A stretch of 64,000 nt of DNA from the NCBI GenBank assembly GCA_019802505.1, contig JAFMOC010000378.1:609501-673500 (forward strand). The letters are read 5' to 3'. The translations under genes and the position numbers were made by a program. The stretch comes from Corydoras sp. C115 (lineage: Eukaryota > Chordata > Actinopteri > Siluriformes > Callichthyidae). Shown here in pieces: positions 10,061 to 22,800 of this stretch; within the stretch, counting starts at the first letter, position 1; each line of letters begins with the position of its first letter. The notes below the pieces were generated by a model. The model searched no databases. It saw nothing but the letters and a program-made list of their open reading frames with translations, and was not told the DNA's origin.

Positions 10061-10410
10061 GGCGACACGGTGGCTTAGTGGTTAGCATGTTCTCCTCTCA
10101 GCGCTGGGGATTCCCGGTTCGAATCCATGTGGAGTTTCCATGTTCTCCCCGTGTCTGCATGGGTTTCCTCCGGGTTCTCCGGTTTCCTCCCACAGTCCAA
10201 AAACATGGATCAAGGTCAATTGAGTTCTCCAAATTGCCCCATATAGAGTGTGTGTGTGTGAGAGAGTGTGTGCGGCGATAGATTGCCCCCCCTGTCCTGG
10301 GTGTATCTGCCCAGCGCCCGAGACGTTCTCCCCTGGATGGGCATGGGGAACCCCCCCCCCCACCCGCGACCCTAATAGAGGATAAAGAGGAAGATAATGA
10401 ATGGATGGAA
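10061..10410 (+). repeat. SINE, full length
   Basis: Head slightly shortened between the B box and the core; inserted in TA-rich DNA. Confidence 0.87.
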
Positions 10411-10444
10411 ATATATATATATATATATACTCTGTATATATATA

Positions 10445-12062
<1,618 letters not shown>

Positions 12063-12099
12063 TATATATCAGGTTCATTCTGTCTACAATGCAATATTT

Positions 12100-12145
12100 A
12101 TTCATTATCTTCCACTTAATCCTCTACTACGGTGGCAGGAGGGGG
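12100..12145 (-). repeat. SINE tail fragment
   Basis: TTCATTATCTTCCACTTAAT and a run of G only; the rest of the SINE is missing. Confidence 0.5.
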
Positions 12146-12366
12146 GGATAAATGGGGGGGGGGGGTGAATGAAAACGGAACACAATAGCTCAGGTTCATA
12201 GCGTGTTCATAGTGTGTGATTGTCCATAATTCACTGTAAATGTAAAAACACACTGCTCTTCATTAAAATTTTTATTTTCTTTTTAGAGAGTGCAATTTTT
12301 TCTAGTTGTGTGTTCTGGAATTTAACGAACCACAATGCAGTTCTTTTATTTATTTTCCTGAACAAG

Positions 12367-12442
12367 GTCCTCAGGGTGATGGGGACGGTTCTGCTTATTC
12401 AGCAAAAGAAGAGGAGACCCCTTGTCCAATTGATCAGTCGAG
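12367..12442 (+). CDS. Gene A second coding exon
   Basis: A 76-nt exon between acceptor GAACAAG and donor TCGAG|GTGAGA. In the frame set by the first exon it reads G-P-Q-G-D-G-D-G-S-A-Y-S-A-K-E-E-E-T-P-C-P-I and then D-Q-S, leaving two bases. Equivalent exons are 21652-21730 (gene B) and 58811-58886 (gene H, ending V-E-E-T-P-H-P-V-Y-Q-S). The other frames give a K-K-R-R-P reading that is not conserved in gene H. Confidence 0.55.
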
Positions 12443-12587
12443 GTGAGATCACAAATCATGATGCTACCAAACTCCAAATAATATAATGTCGTTTTAAAAA
12501 AAGTTGGTTCTGTAAAAGGTTACTTAGAACTGAGAGGAAAAAATTGAAATACTAAAAACTAAGTATGTAACCCTATGTAATTACATT

Positions 12588-12640
12588 TACATTTAGTCAT
12601 TTAGCAGACGCTTTTATTCAAAGCGACTTACAAATGAGAA
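12588..12640 (+). repeat. Short dispersed repeat fragment
   Basis: TTTAGTCATTTAGCAGACGC and AAAGCGACTTACAAATG form a widespread fish repeat motif; a reverse partner is at 8213-8247. Confidence 0.5.
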
Positions 12641-12656
12641 AGTATATAAGTATATA

Positions 12657-12935
12657 TTCATTCATTCATTATCTTCCACTTTATCCTCTATTAGGGTTGC
12701 GGGGGGTTCCCCATGCACATCCAGGGGAGAACGTTTCGGGCGCTGGGCAGATACACCCAGGACAGGGCGCCAATCCATCGCTGGGCACTCACTCACTCAC
12801 TCATACAGGGGCAATTTTGAGATCCATGTTTTTGGACAGGGGGAGAACATGGAAACTCCACTCAGATGGGGATTCGAACCGGGAATTCCTAGTGCTGAGA
12901 GGAGAACATGCTAAACACTAAGCCACCGTGCCACC
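12657..12935 (-). repeat. SINE, antisense, internal deletion
   Basis: Perfect 12-bp target-site duplication TATAAGTATATA at 12645-12656 and 12936-12947. Confidence 0.9.
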
Positions 12936-12979
12936 TATAAGTATATAAGTAAACAATATTTACTAACAATATAAAGTGT

Positions 12980-13326
12980 AGTGCGGCACGGTGACTTAGT
13001 GGTTGGCATGTTCTCTCAGCACTGGGGATTCCCGATTCGAATCCCCATCTGGGTGGAGTTTCCATGTTCTCCCCGTGTCCGTGTGGGTTTCCTCCGGGTT
13101 CTCCGGTTTCCTCCCACAGTCCAAAAACATGGATCAAGTCAATTGAATTCTCCAAAATTGCCCCATATAGAGTGTGTGTGAGTGAGTGTGTGCCCAGTGA
13201 TAGATTGCCCCCCTGTCCTGGGTGTATCTGCCCAGCGCCCGAAACGTTCTCCCCTGGATGGGCATGGGGAACCCCCCCCCACGACCCTAATAGAGGATAA
13301 AGCGGAAGATAATGGATGAATGAATG
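12980..13326 (+). repeat. SINE, full length
   Basis: Perfect 12-bp target-site duplication AATATAAAGTGT at 12968-12979 and 13327-13338. Confidence 0.9.
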
Positions 13327-13532
13327 AATATAAAGTGTCATGTTAGAAACAGATTAGATTTATTTATATTTAGGTAGAGAGCAGGTGTGTCATTAGAGCT
13401 GGTCTTTCGGGGCTAAAGCCGGGTGTTTGGTCAGCAGCCCCGGATCAAATGAGAGCAGCTTTCTCTGTAGCCTCTCCTCCAGCAGCGGGACCCGACAATG
13501 GAGTCACCGTCAGCTGTTTGTGCTTCCAAGCT

Positions 13533-13533
<1 letters not shown>

Positions 13534-13594
<61 letters not shown>
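13534..13594. repeat. (GT)n microsatellite
   Basis: About 60 bases of pure GT. The matching tract in the paralogous copy (25131-25160) is shorter. Confidence 0.95.
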
Positions 13595-13597
<3 letters not shown>

Positions 13598-13644
13598 AGA
13601 CAGATATTTTTCACCAGTATCGGGAGTAAAGTTACCGTAATAAC

Positions 13645-14463
13645 TAGGGGTGAGCTGCAATATTCGCTGATTCGACGATTCGATTCGGAGAACCGTAGTC
13701 GACTATGAACCTCATAGTCGAATGTACCATTTTGATCACATGGGGGCGCCCATGGCTGCTGCTAAGCATTAGTTTTTACATGAAATGTCTTTGTTTTCGT
13801 TATATATATAGCCTTTTGTCAAATAAAATCATCCTGTCACAAATGTCCATCTTTCCCCGGAGATGAGCGGCTCCGCGGGGAAATCGCGAACGCCGCTCGC
13901 GCATGAGCGTCTCCCGGGATCCGGCTACGCGTAAGCCACAGCGTCAGCCGGTCTAAACAGAGGGAGACGCTCCCACGAGTGCGACCTGCGCGGAACAAAT
14001 GCGCAGCAACACACCGTGGCAGAAATGCTGATGGAGAAAATCTGGAACACCGGGATAAAAACCAAAACTAGAATTTATTTTAAAAAGTGGTGCCGAAGCA
14101 CCAACAGAAAGGGGTAAACGAACAAAGCAACATCGGGTAAGGTAACCACAAATTAAAGACGTGCACTAACCCAACCAATCACCCAAGTGAGATAATCAGA
14201 AAGCAAACGAGGGACAGGTGCTGCAGGTGATTGTTACACATCCTAATTTCTGTTAAAAAAATTTTTTAAATGATGTGTGCGCTTTAACCCATTTACGGTG
14301 CTCTAGAAAAACATGTAAAATATAAAAAAAAATCTTTAAAAAAAAACACGCTTATAGCGCCATCTTGTGGTGAAATTTTAACTGATTCGACTATCAGTCG
14401 ACTATAGGGAAAATCTGACGAATCAGATTCGACTATGAAAATCCTTAGTTGAATACAGCCCTA
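13645..14463. mobile_element. Non-autonomous hAT-type element, 819 bp
   Basis: Ends TAGGGGTG and CAGCCCTA are imperfect inverted repeats. The 8-bp target duplication GTAATAAC is at 13637-13644 and 14464-14471. The uninterrupted paralogue near 25075 carries GTAATAAC once, so the empty site is in the same window. The sub-terminal regions are rich in ATTCGACTAT repeats. No transposase frame is present. Confidence 0.88.
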
Positions 14464-14650
14464 GTAATAACTATGTTGTCTGTAAAGAGCAGCTTCTCAG
14501 CTTTCAGAAACCGTCAGAATTTTTCTGAAGGTGCAAACTGTCTCAAAGTTACGGTAATTAAATAAAACCTTAAAACTGTCTGATCTGCGACGGACTCGTA
14601 AAACAGATTCATGCTTTTCTGCTGAAGCTCAGGTTCATTTATTCAAACAT

Positions 14651-14955
14651 TATTTTCCGCTTTATCCTCTATTAGGATCATGGGGTGGTTCCCGATGCCC
14701 ATCCAGGGGTGAACGTTTCGGGCGCTGGGCAGATACACCCAGGACAGGGGGGCAATCTATCACTGGGTACACACTCACTCACACAAACATACTGTACATG
14801 GGGCAATTTGGAGAACACAATTGATTTGATCCATATTTTTGGACTGTGGGAGGAAACCGGAGAACCCGGAGGAAACCCACGCAGACAGGGGGATTCCATC
14901 CGGGAATCCCTAGTGCTGAGAGGCGGACGTGCTAAACCACTAAGCCACCGTGCCG
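14651..14955 (-). repeat. SINE, antisense
   Basis: Core partly deleted near the B box; it runs straight into a sense-strand SINE fragment. Confidence 0.85.
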
Positions 14956-15151
14956 GATCAAGTCAATTGAATTCTCCAAATTGCCCCATATAGAGTGTGT
15001 GTGTGTGAGTGAGTGAGTGTCCAGCGATAGATTGGCACCCTGTCCTGGGTGTGTCTGCCCAGCGCCTGAAACGTTCTCCCCTGCATGGGCATGGGGAACC
15101 CCCCCCCCGTGACCCTAATAGAGGATAAAGCGGAACATAATGGATGGATGG
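14956..15151 (+). repeat. SINE 3' part
   Basis: Begins at GGATCAAGTC and ends in GGATGGATG. It is head-to-head with the previous copy. Confidence 0.82.
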
Positions 15152-15430
15152 AACTCACTCCTCATTTCGGGCGACCAGGCTTGTTTCAGGGCCCCTGCGA
15201 CCAAAGCAGCAAACCAAGTGTAGTCCCAATAGTGACACAAAATGAGAAATGAAGTATCTTTACTTCACAAACAATTAAAAGCTGTACTTAAAACTGTTAT
15301 GTGACTTGGAAGCAAGCATGCGTCCGTCTCAAACTTAAGAGTGCATCAGCATCAATTATTTTATCTAAAAGGAGTAAAAACTGTAAGATGTATATATATT
15401 TTATTTTCTAAAATGTGTTTGTCTTAACAG

Positions 15431-16520
15431 GGACAGCACACCTGAGTTCACTTCTAACGAACCCGTCGAACAGACAGAATATCAAACCAACGCCGAGAGG
15501 AAAATGTACAACTGCGTTGAATGTGGGAGCGGTTTCACGAGCAAGTACAGTCTGAAACGCCACCAGCGCATCCACACGGGAGAGAAACCGTACTCCTGCT
15601 CGCAGTGTGGGAAGAGTTTCCTTCAACAGCGCAATCTGAAAGAACACCAGCGCACTCACACCGGAGAGAAACCATACTCCTGCTCACAGTGCGGCAAGAG
15701 CTTCACTATAAAAAGCAGTCTTAAAAAACACCATCAAACTCACACGGGAGAGAAACCCTACTCCTGCGCAGAGTGCGGAAAATGTTTTTTTCAACAGCGT
15801 CACCTTACCGAACACCAGAGCATTCACACGGGGGAGAAACCATACTCCTGCTCACAGTGCGGAAGGAGTTTTAATAAACTGAGCAACCTGAAGCATCATC
15901 ATCGCATTCATACCAAAGAGAAGCCGTATTTCTGTTTAGAGTGCGGAAAGAGCTTTTCAGTAAAAAGCAGTCTTACCAAACACCAGTACATCCACACCGG
16001 CGAGAAGCCCTTCACCTGCTTACAGTGTGGGAAGAGCTTCCTCGTCCAGAGCAGTCTGAAAGAACACCAGCACGTCCACACGGGCGAAAAGCCGTACTCC
16101 TGCTCGCAGTGCGGAAAGAGCTTCTTTCAACATCGCAATCTGAAAGAACACGAGCGCATTCACACGGGAGACAAACCGTACTCCTGCTCCGAGTGCGGCA
16201 AGAGCTTCACCGTCAAGAGCAGTCTTAAGAAACACCAGTACGTCCACACGGGGGAGAAACCCTACCCCTGCTTACAGTGTGGGAAGAGCTTCATCGCGCT
16301 GAGCACTCTTAAAGACCACCAGCACGTCCACACGGGCGAGAAAAGCTATTCCTGCTCCGAGTGCGGGAAGAGCTTCTTTCAGCAGCGCAATCTTAAAGAA
16401 CACGAGCGCATTCACGCCAAAGACCTGTTTTTCTGTTCACAGTGTGGAAAGAGTTTCCCTCTGAAGAGACGTCTTAAACAGCATCAGTGCAATTACACAG
16501 AATTACTGTATTCCTGCTAA
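15431..16520 (+). CDS. C2H2 zinc-finger protein, last exon (gene A)
   Basis: Follows acceptor TTTGTCTTAACAG (15418-15430) and opens with one codon base, matching the two-base end of the 12367 exon. About 25 linker residues (D-S-T-P-E-F-T-S-N-E-P) precede eleven regular C2H2 fingers and a twelfth that lacks the final histidine (H-Q-C-N-Y). Fingers 6-12 are identical in protein to the last seven of gene B. The complete model is 410 residues. An in-frame ATG at 15504 could be read as an internal start, but the open, phase-matched upstream sequence argues for splicing. Likely a nuclear DNA-binding regulator. Confidence 0.85.
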
Positions 16521-16551
16521 CAGTCTGCAACTAATTTAATTTAGTCGACTT

Positions 16552-16552
16552 C

Positions 16553-16592
<40 letters not shown>
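16552..16592. repeat. (AAT)n microsatellite in gene A 3' UTR
   Basis: ATA/AAT run 30 bases after the stop; a shorter one is in the same place in gene B (24168-24198). Confidence 0.9.
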
Positions 16593-16628
16593 AACGCAAG
16601 CAATTTCACACAGGAGAGAAACTGTGGC

Positions 16629-16947
16629 GGGAGGCATGGTGGCTTAGTGGTTTAGCAAGTTCTCCTCTCAGCACTAGGGATTCCCGGTTCGAATCCCCAT
16701 CTGGGTGGAGTTTGCATGTTCTCCCCATGTCTGCGTGGGTTTCCTCCTGGTTCTCCGGTTTCCTCCCACAGTCCAAAAACATGGATCAAGTCAATTGAGT
16801 TCTCCAAATTGCCCCATATAGAGTGTGTCTGTGTGAGTGAGTGTGTGCTCAGTGATAGATTGCACCCCTGTCCTGGGTGTATCTGGAAACACCCCCCCCC
16901 CCCCCGTGACCCTAATAGAGGATAAAGCGGAAGATAATGGGTGGATG
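16629..16947 (+). repeat. SINE inserted in gene A 3' UTR
   Basis: Perfect 13-bp target duplication GAGAAACTGTGGC at 16616-16628 and 16948-16960. The paralogous gene B site near 24222 is empty, so the insertion is younger than the A/B exchange. Confidence 0.92.
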
Positions 16948-16960
16948 GAGAAACTGTGGC

Positions 16961-17334
16961 AGAGGTGGTAATGAAGTAAATGTACTTTGTTACTGTACTT
17001 AAGTATTTTTTAAAGCATCTGTTCTTTAATACAGTAATATATATATAACTGTAATGTGTGTACTGATTGTATGAATCTTATTAAAAAGAGGTTTAAAAAA
17101 ATAACTGGTATAAAACTTTTAGAATCGTTTGTGGGTTTTTTTTTTCTTAAATTTTTTTTTTATTGTGAATGTTTGCTGAGGTCATCAAAAAGTGGTGAAA
17201 ATATGAACCAGAGAAGAAGGTGTTCCATGATGGACATGAACATCAGATACAGAGTGGAGAGACTTTTTACTGATCTGTTTCAGCAAACTGTGAAAGATCA
17301 ACAACTTTAATTACAATTCCAACTGCAGCAGAAG
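16961..17334. other. No gene seen
   Basis: AT-rich DNA with a T-rich stretch at 17137-17161. A chance frame of 84 residues has no family features. Confidence 0.3.
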
Positions 17335-17920
17335 CTTCTCATCCAAACCAACCAACGTTCAACAATCAGACATCACAGAGAATTTCATCAAACTCGTAAA
17401 TTTAACATCCAAAACATCAGATCCACAAAGATCATCCAAACAACAACCAACGTTCAACAATCAGACATCACAGAGAATTTCATCAAACTCATAGTTTTAA
17501 CATCCAAACCATCAGATCCACAAAGATCATCCAAACAACAACCAACGTTCAACAATCAGACATCACAGAGAATTTCATCAAACTCGTAAATTTAACATCC
17601 AAACCATCAGATCCACAAAGATCATCCAAACAACAACCAACGTTCAACAATCAGACATCACAGAGAATTTCATCAAACTCGTGAATTTAACATCCAAACC
17701 ATCAGATCCACAAAGATCATCCAAACAACAACCAACGTTCAACAATCAGACATCACAGAGAATTTCATCAAACTCGTAAATTTAACATCCAAACCATCAG
17801 ATCCACAAAGATCATCCAAACAACAACCAACGTTCAACAATCAGACATCACAGAGAATTTCATCAAACTCATAAATTTAACATCAAAACTATCAGATCCA
17901 CAAAGATCAGATCAGAACAT
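17335..17920 (+). repeat. Tandem repeat, 95-bp unit, about six copies
   Basis: ACCAACGTTCAACAATCAGA recurs at about 17350, 17446, 17541, 17636, 17731 and 17826, i.e. every 95 bases. Units differ at only a few bases, so this is a young minisatellite. It has no coding potential. Confidence 0.95.
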
Positions 17921-17957
17921 CCTGTCTGGTTTAACCATCATCTACATTTACTAGAGT

Positions 17958-18290
17958 CCATCCATTATCTTCCGCTTTATCCTCTATTAGGGTTGCGGGG
18001 AAGGGGGCGGGGGGGCGTTCCCCATGCCCATCCAGAGGAGAACGTTTCGGGCGCTGGGCAGATACACCCAGGACAGGGGGGGCAATCTATCACTGGGCAC
18101 ACACTCACTCACACAGACACACTCTATATGGGGCAATTTGGAGAACTCAATTGACTCGATCCATGTTTTTAGACTGTGGGAGGAAACCCACGTGGACACG
18201 GGGAGAACATGCAAACTCCACCCAGATGGGGATTCGAACCGGGAATCCATAGTGCTGAGAGGAGAACATGCTAAGCCACTGTGCCGCCCT
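17958..18290 (-). repeat. SINE, antisense
   Basis: Perfect 12-bp target duplication ATTTACTAGAGT at 17946-17957 and 18291-18302; core shortened. Confidence 0.9.
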
Positions 18291-18375
18291 ATTTACTAGA
18301 GTAATATTAAAAAATATCCCAACATTATTTTTTAAGGTGATTTAGAGAAAAAAAAAGTTTACAACTTTCAGTTTA

Positions 18376-18568
18376 GGGGCGACACGGTGGCTTAGTGGTT
18401 TAGCATGTTCTCCTCTCAGCACTAGGGATTCCCGGTTCGAATCTAAATCTGGGTGGAGTTTCCATGTTCTCCCCGTGTCTGCGTGGGTTTCCTCCAGGTT
18501 CTCCGGTTTCCTCCCACAATCCAAAAACATGGATTCAAGGGAAATTGAATTTTTGAAATTGCCCCATA

Positions 18569-18610
<42 letters not shown>

Positions 18611-18685
18611 CCTGTCCTGGTTGTATCTGCCCAGCGCCCAAAACGACCCTAGTAAATGATAAAGCGGAAGATAATGGATGGATGG
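18376..18685 (+). repeat. SINE, shortened 3' part
   Basis: Target duplication AACTTTCAGTTTA / AACTTTTAGTTTA at 18363-18375 and 18686-18698. An expanded GT run lies at 18579-18609. Confidence 0.88.
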
Positions 18686-18816
18686 AACTTTTAGTTTAAT
18701 GGCGATTGTAATTTATTTCTCACTATCGCCACCTAGTTCATACAGGATTATGCAGCATTTAGAAAATAAATGCCTAAAGGATTAGTTCTTGATTTAAATA
18801 ATCATGTAACATTATA

Positions 18817-19161
18817 AGGCGGCATGGTGACTTAGTGGTTTAGCATGTTCTCCTCTCAGCACTAGGGATTCCCAGTTCGAATCCCAATCTGGGTGGAGTT
18901 TCCATGTTCTCCCCGTGTCTGCGTGGGTTTCCTCCGGGTTCTCCGGTTTCCTCCCACAGTCCAAAAACATGGATCAAGTCAATTGAGTTTTCCAAATTGC
19001 CCCATATAGAGTGTGTCTGTGTGAGTGAGTGTGTGCCCAGCGATGGATTGGCGCCCTGTCCTGGGTGTATCTGCCCTGCACCCGAAACGTTCTCCCCTGG
19101 ATGGGCATGGGGAACCCCACCGCGACCCTAATAGAGGATAAAGCGGAAGATAATGAATGAA
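18817..19161 (+). repeat. SINE, full length
   Basis: Perfect 12-bp target duplication TGTAACATTATA at 18805-18816 and 19162-19173. Confidence 0.92.
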
Positions 19162-19270
19162 TGTAACATTATATAGTTAACATTTTGCTTCAGAAACAGG
19201 AACAATTACATGTGTGCGCTGTGAAGTCAACTTAATAATAACGCTACATTGCTGCACCATCTTTAAAGAC

Positions 19271-19496
19271 TAGGTGGCGGTATTGCACTAACCTGGAATC
19301 CCAACCGCCGATAAACAAGAAGAGAAAGAGGAGATCCACAGCATCGGCTCGTGAACTTAATCTCTGTGTAAATAAATTTAAATATCATCATCATCTTCAT
19401 CATCTTCATCATCATCTTCATCATCATCATCATCATCTTCATCATCATCTTCATCATCTTCATCATCATCAGATTAAATCCAGATCATCGCTGAAG
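19271..19496 (+). promoter_or_regulatory. Gene B promoter block and 5'-UTR exon
   Basis: TAGGTGGCGGTATTGCAC at 19271-19288, identical to the gene A block, then TGGAATCCCAACCGCC. The leader contains an interrupted ATC repeat (19385-19470) and ends at donor TGAAG|GTGAGATT (19496/19497). Confidence 0.55.
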
Positions 19497-19745
19497 GTGA
19501 GATTCTTTATTAAAGGTTTATTGTGTGTGAATGATCAGGATGTAAATAAAACTGCTGAAGGGGGATTGATTTTAAAGATCTTATTCATTATGACGTCATT
19601 TATAATATTAATGACGTTAAGGGTTAATGAGAATGATCTGTCATCAGAGACAATACAATATAAAGTTATATGTTTATGATTTTCGTTGTTATAACTCTGT
19701 CGTCATAACAACCCACTTTATTTTAACGCTGTTATTGTGAATAAG

Positions 19746-19824
19746 GTGGTGGGAGTGATGGAGCCTATCCCAGCACTCATTCAGCCCAAAGAGGAGCAAC
19801 ACACTGAAGAGGTTACCTGTCCAG
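19746..19824 (+). CDS. Gene B first coding exon, N-terminal peptide
   Basis: A 79-nt exon with ATG at 19758. It encodes the same 22 residues as gene A (M-E-P-I-P-A-L-I-Q-P-K-E-E..T-C-P) with a synonymous change near the end, and ends one base into a codon at CCAG|GTGAGA. Introns on both sides are also close to gene A, including the TGACGTCA sites, so A and B are a tandem duplication. Confidence 0.6.
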
Positions 19825-19910
19825 GTGAGATAGCTGACCAACATGACGTCATGATGCTCCAAAATATAAAACAATTATATAAAAGCTTTGTATTTGTAAA
19901 ATGCGACTTG

Positions 19911-19911
<1 letters not shown>

Positions 19912-19951
<40 letters not shown>
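19912..19951. repeat. (TA)n microsatellite
   Basis: About 40 bases of TA; a second TA-rich run follows at 20156-20217. SINE pieces flank both. Confidence 0.85.
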
Positions 19952-19952
<1 letters not shown>

Positions 19953-19959
<7 letters not shown>

Positions 19960-20153
19960 TCACTCACATACACACACTATATATGGGGCAATTTGGAGAA
20001 CTCAACTGACTTGATCAATGTTTTTGGACTGTGGGAGGAAACCCACACAGACACGGGGAGAACATGCAAACTCCACCCAGATGGGGATTCGAACCGGGAA
20101 TCCCTAGTGCTGAGAGGAGAACATGCTAAACCACTAAGCCACCGTGCTGCCCC
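19953..20153 (-). repeat. SINE 5' part, antisense
   Basis: Head and core only; the tail side ends in the TA repeat. Confidence 0.82.
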
Positions 20154-20170
20154 ATATATATGTATATATT

Positions 20171-20216
<46 letters not shown>

Positions 20217-20219
<3 letters not shown>

Positions 20220-20349
20220 CCCAGTGATAGATTGCCCCCCTGTCCTGGGTGCATCTCTCCAGCAACTGAAATGTTCTCCCCTTGGTGGGCATGGGGAACC
20301 CCTCCTCACGACCCTAATAGAGGATAAAACCGAAGATGATGAATGAATA
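20217..20349 (+). repeat. SINE 3' end
   Basis: Only the last third, from GTGCCCAGTGATAGATTGCC to the GAATGAA tail, bounded by TA repeats on both sides. Confidence 0.78.
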
Positions 20350-20369
20350 TATATATATATATGTATATA

Positions 20370-20720
20370 GGTGGCACAGTAGCTTGGTGATTTATCATGT
20401 TCTCCTCTTAGCGCTAGGGATTCCCGGTTCAAATCCCAATCTGGGTGGGGTTTCCATGTTCTCCCCGTGTCTGCGTGGGTTTCCTCCGGGTTCTCCGGTT
20501 TCCTCCCACAGTCCAAAAACATGGATCAAGTCCATTGAGTTCTCCTAAATTGCCCCATATAGAGTGTGTCTGTGTGAGTGAGTGTGTGTCCAGCGATAGA
20601 TTGCCCCCCCTGTCCTGAGTGTATCTGCCCAGCGCATGAAACGTTCTCCCGTGGATGGACATGGGGGAACCCCCCCCCCCCCCACCCTAATAGAGGATGA
20701 AGCGGAAGATAATGGATGTA
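20370..20720 (+). repeat. SINE, full length, diverged head
   Basis: The head carries several substitutions (CAGTAGCTTGGTGATTTATC), so the internal promoter is probably damaged. Confidence 0.85.
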
Positions 20721-20907
20721 CATATATATACACATACGGTAACTCCACATCAGAAAATGTTGGGACGGAATGAAAAACGCAAACAAAACACTTTTAAAAA
20801 AAAAAATTTCTTGCAGACCCAGTGAACGTGAAATATTTTATGTTTTGTCTGATCACCGTCACTTCTGCGCTCACATTTCAAAGCAGTTAGTATTGAGGCA
20901 ATTTATT

Positions 20908-21256
20908 CATCCATCCATTATCTTCTGCTTTATCCTCTATTAGGGTCGCGGTGGGGTTCCCCATGCCCATCCAGGGGAGAACGTTTCTGGCGCTGGGCAG
21001 ATACACCCAGGACAGGGGGCAATCTATCACTGGGCACACACTCACTCACACAGACACACTCTATATGGGGCAATTTGGAGAACTCAATTGACTTGATCCA
21101 TGTTTTTGGACTGTGGGAAGAAACCGGAGAACCCGGAGGAAATCCAAGCAGACACGGGGAGAACATGGAAACTCCACCCAGATGGGGATTCGAACCGGGA
21201 ATCCCTAGCACTGAGAGGAGAACATGCTAAACCACTAAGCCACCGTGACGCCCCTT
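20908..21256 (-). repeat. SINE, antisense, full length
   Basis: Well-preserved copy in the gene B intron. Confidence 0.88.
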
Positions 21257-21651
21257 TAGAACTAGTAAAGGAAGAAAAAAGTCAGGTTCATTCTGTCAGC
21301 ATGAGAATATTGTATTTTTTAAGTTTATTTAAGTTGTAAGATGTGAATTCGATGGTAAAAATGATAATATTTTTACAGGAACCTATAATGTGCAATTTCT
21401 TTGCAAAATCAGTGAAAGTTGATCTATTATGGAATCTGTGTTTGTAACTTTATTAACCTCTAATTACAGGGATTTGAGGGAATGTCCAGTACACATGTAC
21501 CCTCTTCTTCTTCAGCCATCACTTTGTGTAGCAGCATGTGTTTTTTCTCTGTCTCTCTGAAAAATTCACATGTTCCGTTATTTACCAAACCACCACACAA
21601 TGTATTTTATTGAGCAATCATCGATCCATTTCTTTTCTTTTTCTGAACGAG

Positions 21652-21730
21652 GTCGTCAGGGTGATGGAGACTGTCTCACTCATCATTCAGCAAAAGAAGA
21701 GGAGACCCCTTGTCCAATTGACCAGTCGAG
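21652..21730 (+). CDS. Gene B second coding exon
   Basis: A 79-nt exon between acceptor GAACGAG and donor TCGAG|GTGAGA. In frame with exon one it reads G-R-Q-G-D-G-D-C-L-T-H-H-S-A-K-E-E-E-T-P and ends Q-S plus two bases. It is one codon longer than the gene A exon (CLTHH in place of GSAY) and keeps the same phases. Confidence 0.55.
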
Positions 21731-21836
21731 GTGAGATCACTAACCATGATGTACAATACAGAACAAGTGCAATGTATTCTTGTGACTTGTGCAATACGGG
21801 TATTCATATTTGTATACATTATGTCTTATGCCCTAT

Positions 21837-22180
21837 TCATCCATCCATTATCTTCCGCTTTATCCTCTATTAGGGTCGTGGGGGAAGGGGGTTCCCCATG
21901 CCCATCCAGGGGAGAACGTTTTGGGCGCTGGGTTGATACACCCAGGACAGGACACCAATCTATCGCTGGACACACACTCACTCACACAGACACACTCTAT
22001 ATGGGGCAATTTGGAGAACTCAATTGACCTTGATCCATGTTTGTGGACTGTGGGAGGAAACCGGAGAACCCGGAGGAAACCCACGCGGACACGGGGAGAA
22101 CATGGAAACTCCACCCAGATGGGGATTTGAACCGGGAATCTCTAGCGCTGAGAGGAGAACATGCTAAACCACTAAGCCAC
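21837..22180 (-). repeat. SINE, antisense, full length
   Basis: Perfect 11-bp target duplication TTATGCCCTAT at 21826-21836 and 22181-22191. Confidence 0.9.
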
Positions 22181-22194
22181 TTATGCCCTATATT

Positions 22195-22330
22195 TTATTT
22201 TATTTTATTTAGCTATTTTACTTAAATTTATTCATATTCTATTTGTACATTACTAACACCTTTGGAGTTGCACCCAAATTTCATTGCAATGAAAATTACA
22301 ATGACAATAAAGGCGATTCTGATTCAACCA
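22195..22330 (+). repeat. LINE 3'-tail fragment
   Basis: Ends AATTACAATGACAATAAAGG and resembles the 3' end at 61590-61795, a style common to L2/CR1-type fish LINEs. Confidence 0.45.
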
Positions 22331-22404
22331 AACTTTAAATAATATAATCATAATTTGTTCATTGATATCTTTTACTTAATCCTGTACTAGGGTTGCGGTG
22401 GGGA

Positions 22405-22480
22405 CGTTTTAAGACAAAGATAAGATACTCCTTTATTGGTCCCACAATGGGGCAAATTCATATTTCTTAGCAGCCAAAGT
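22405..22480 (+). repeat. LINE-type tail fragment
   Basis: ACTCCTTTATTGGTCCCACA resembles the widespread fish motif TTTATTGATCCC. Short. Confidence 0.35.
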
Positions 22481-22485
22481 GGTCA

Positions 22486-22692
22486 ACATGGATCAAGGTC
22501 AATTGAGTTCTCCAAACTTCCCCATATAGAGTGTGTGTGTGAGTGAGTGTGTGCCCAGTGATAGATTGCCCCCCTGTCCTGGGTGTATCTGCCCAGTGCC
22601 CGAAACGTTCTCCCCTGGATGGGTATGGGGAACCCCCCCCCCCAACCCTAATAGAGGATAAAGCGGAAGATAATGGATGAATGAATGAATGG
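22486..22692 (+). repeat. SINE 3' part
   Basis: Begins at CATGGATCAAGG and ends in GAATGAATG. Confidence 0.82.
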
Positions 22693-22800
22693 ATTTTGTA
22701 ACGGAGCAGCCCAAATACTCTCCTCTGTCTTTTGACAATAAAGAGTTGATTGTCCTGGTGGATCGTCATAAAATTGCATCAACTGCATTTCTCCTCACAG

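Larger units (their letters stand above)
13382..14650 (-). mobile_element. Truncated copy of the 24655-25335 hAT element, split by a second insertion
   Basis: 13382-13644 and 14464-14650 together match, in reverse, the right part of the hAT-like element at 24655-25335. A separate 819-bp element (13645-14463) interrupts it. One end is cut off at about 14650 next to an antisense SINE. Confidence 0.75.

Noticed and set aside
15504..15506. ATG at 15504 (and 22868) as the true ZNF start
   Set aside because: The frame is open back to a good acceptor and the phase fits the upstream coding exons; internal initiation is possible but less likely.
17335..17920. CRISPR-like array
   Set aside because: The 95-bp units are continuous with no unique spacers, in a vertebrate genome; it is a minisatellite.
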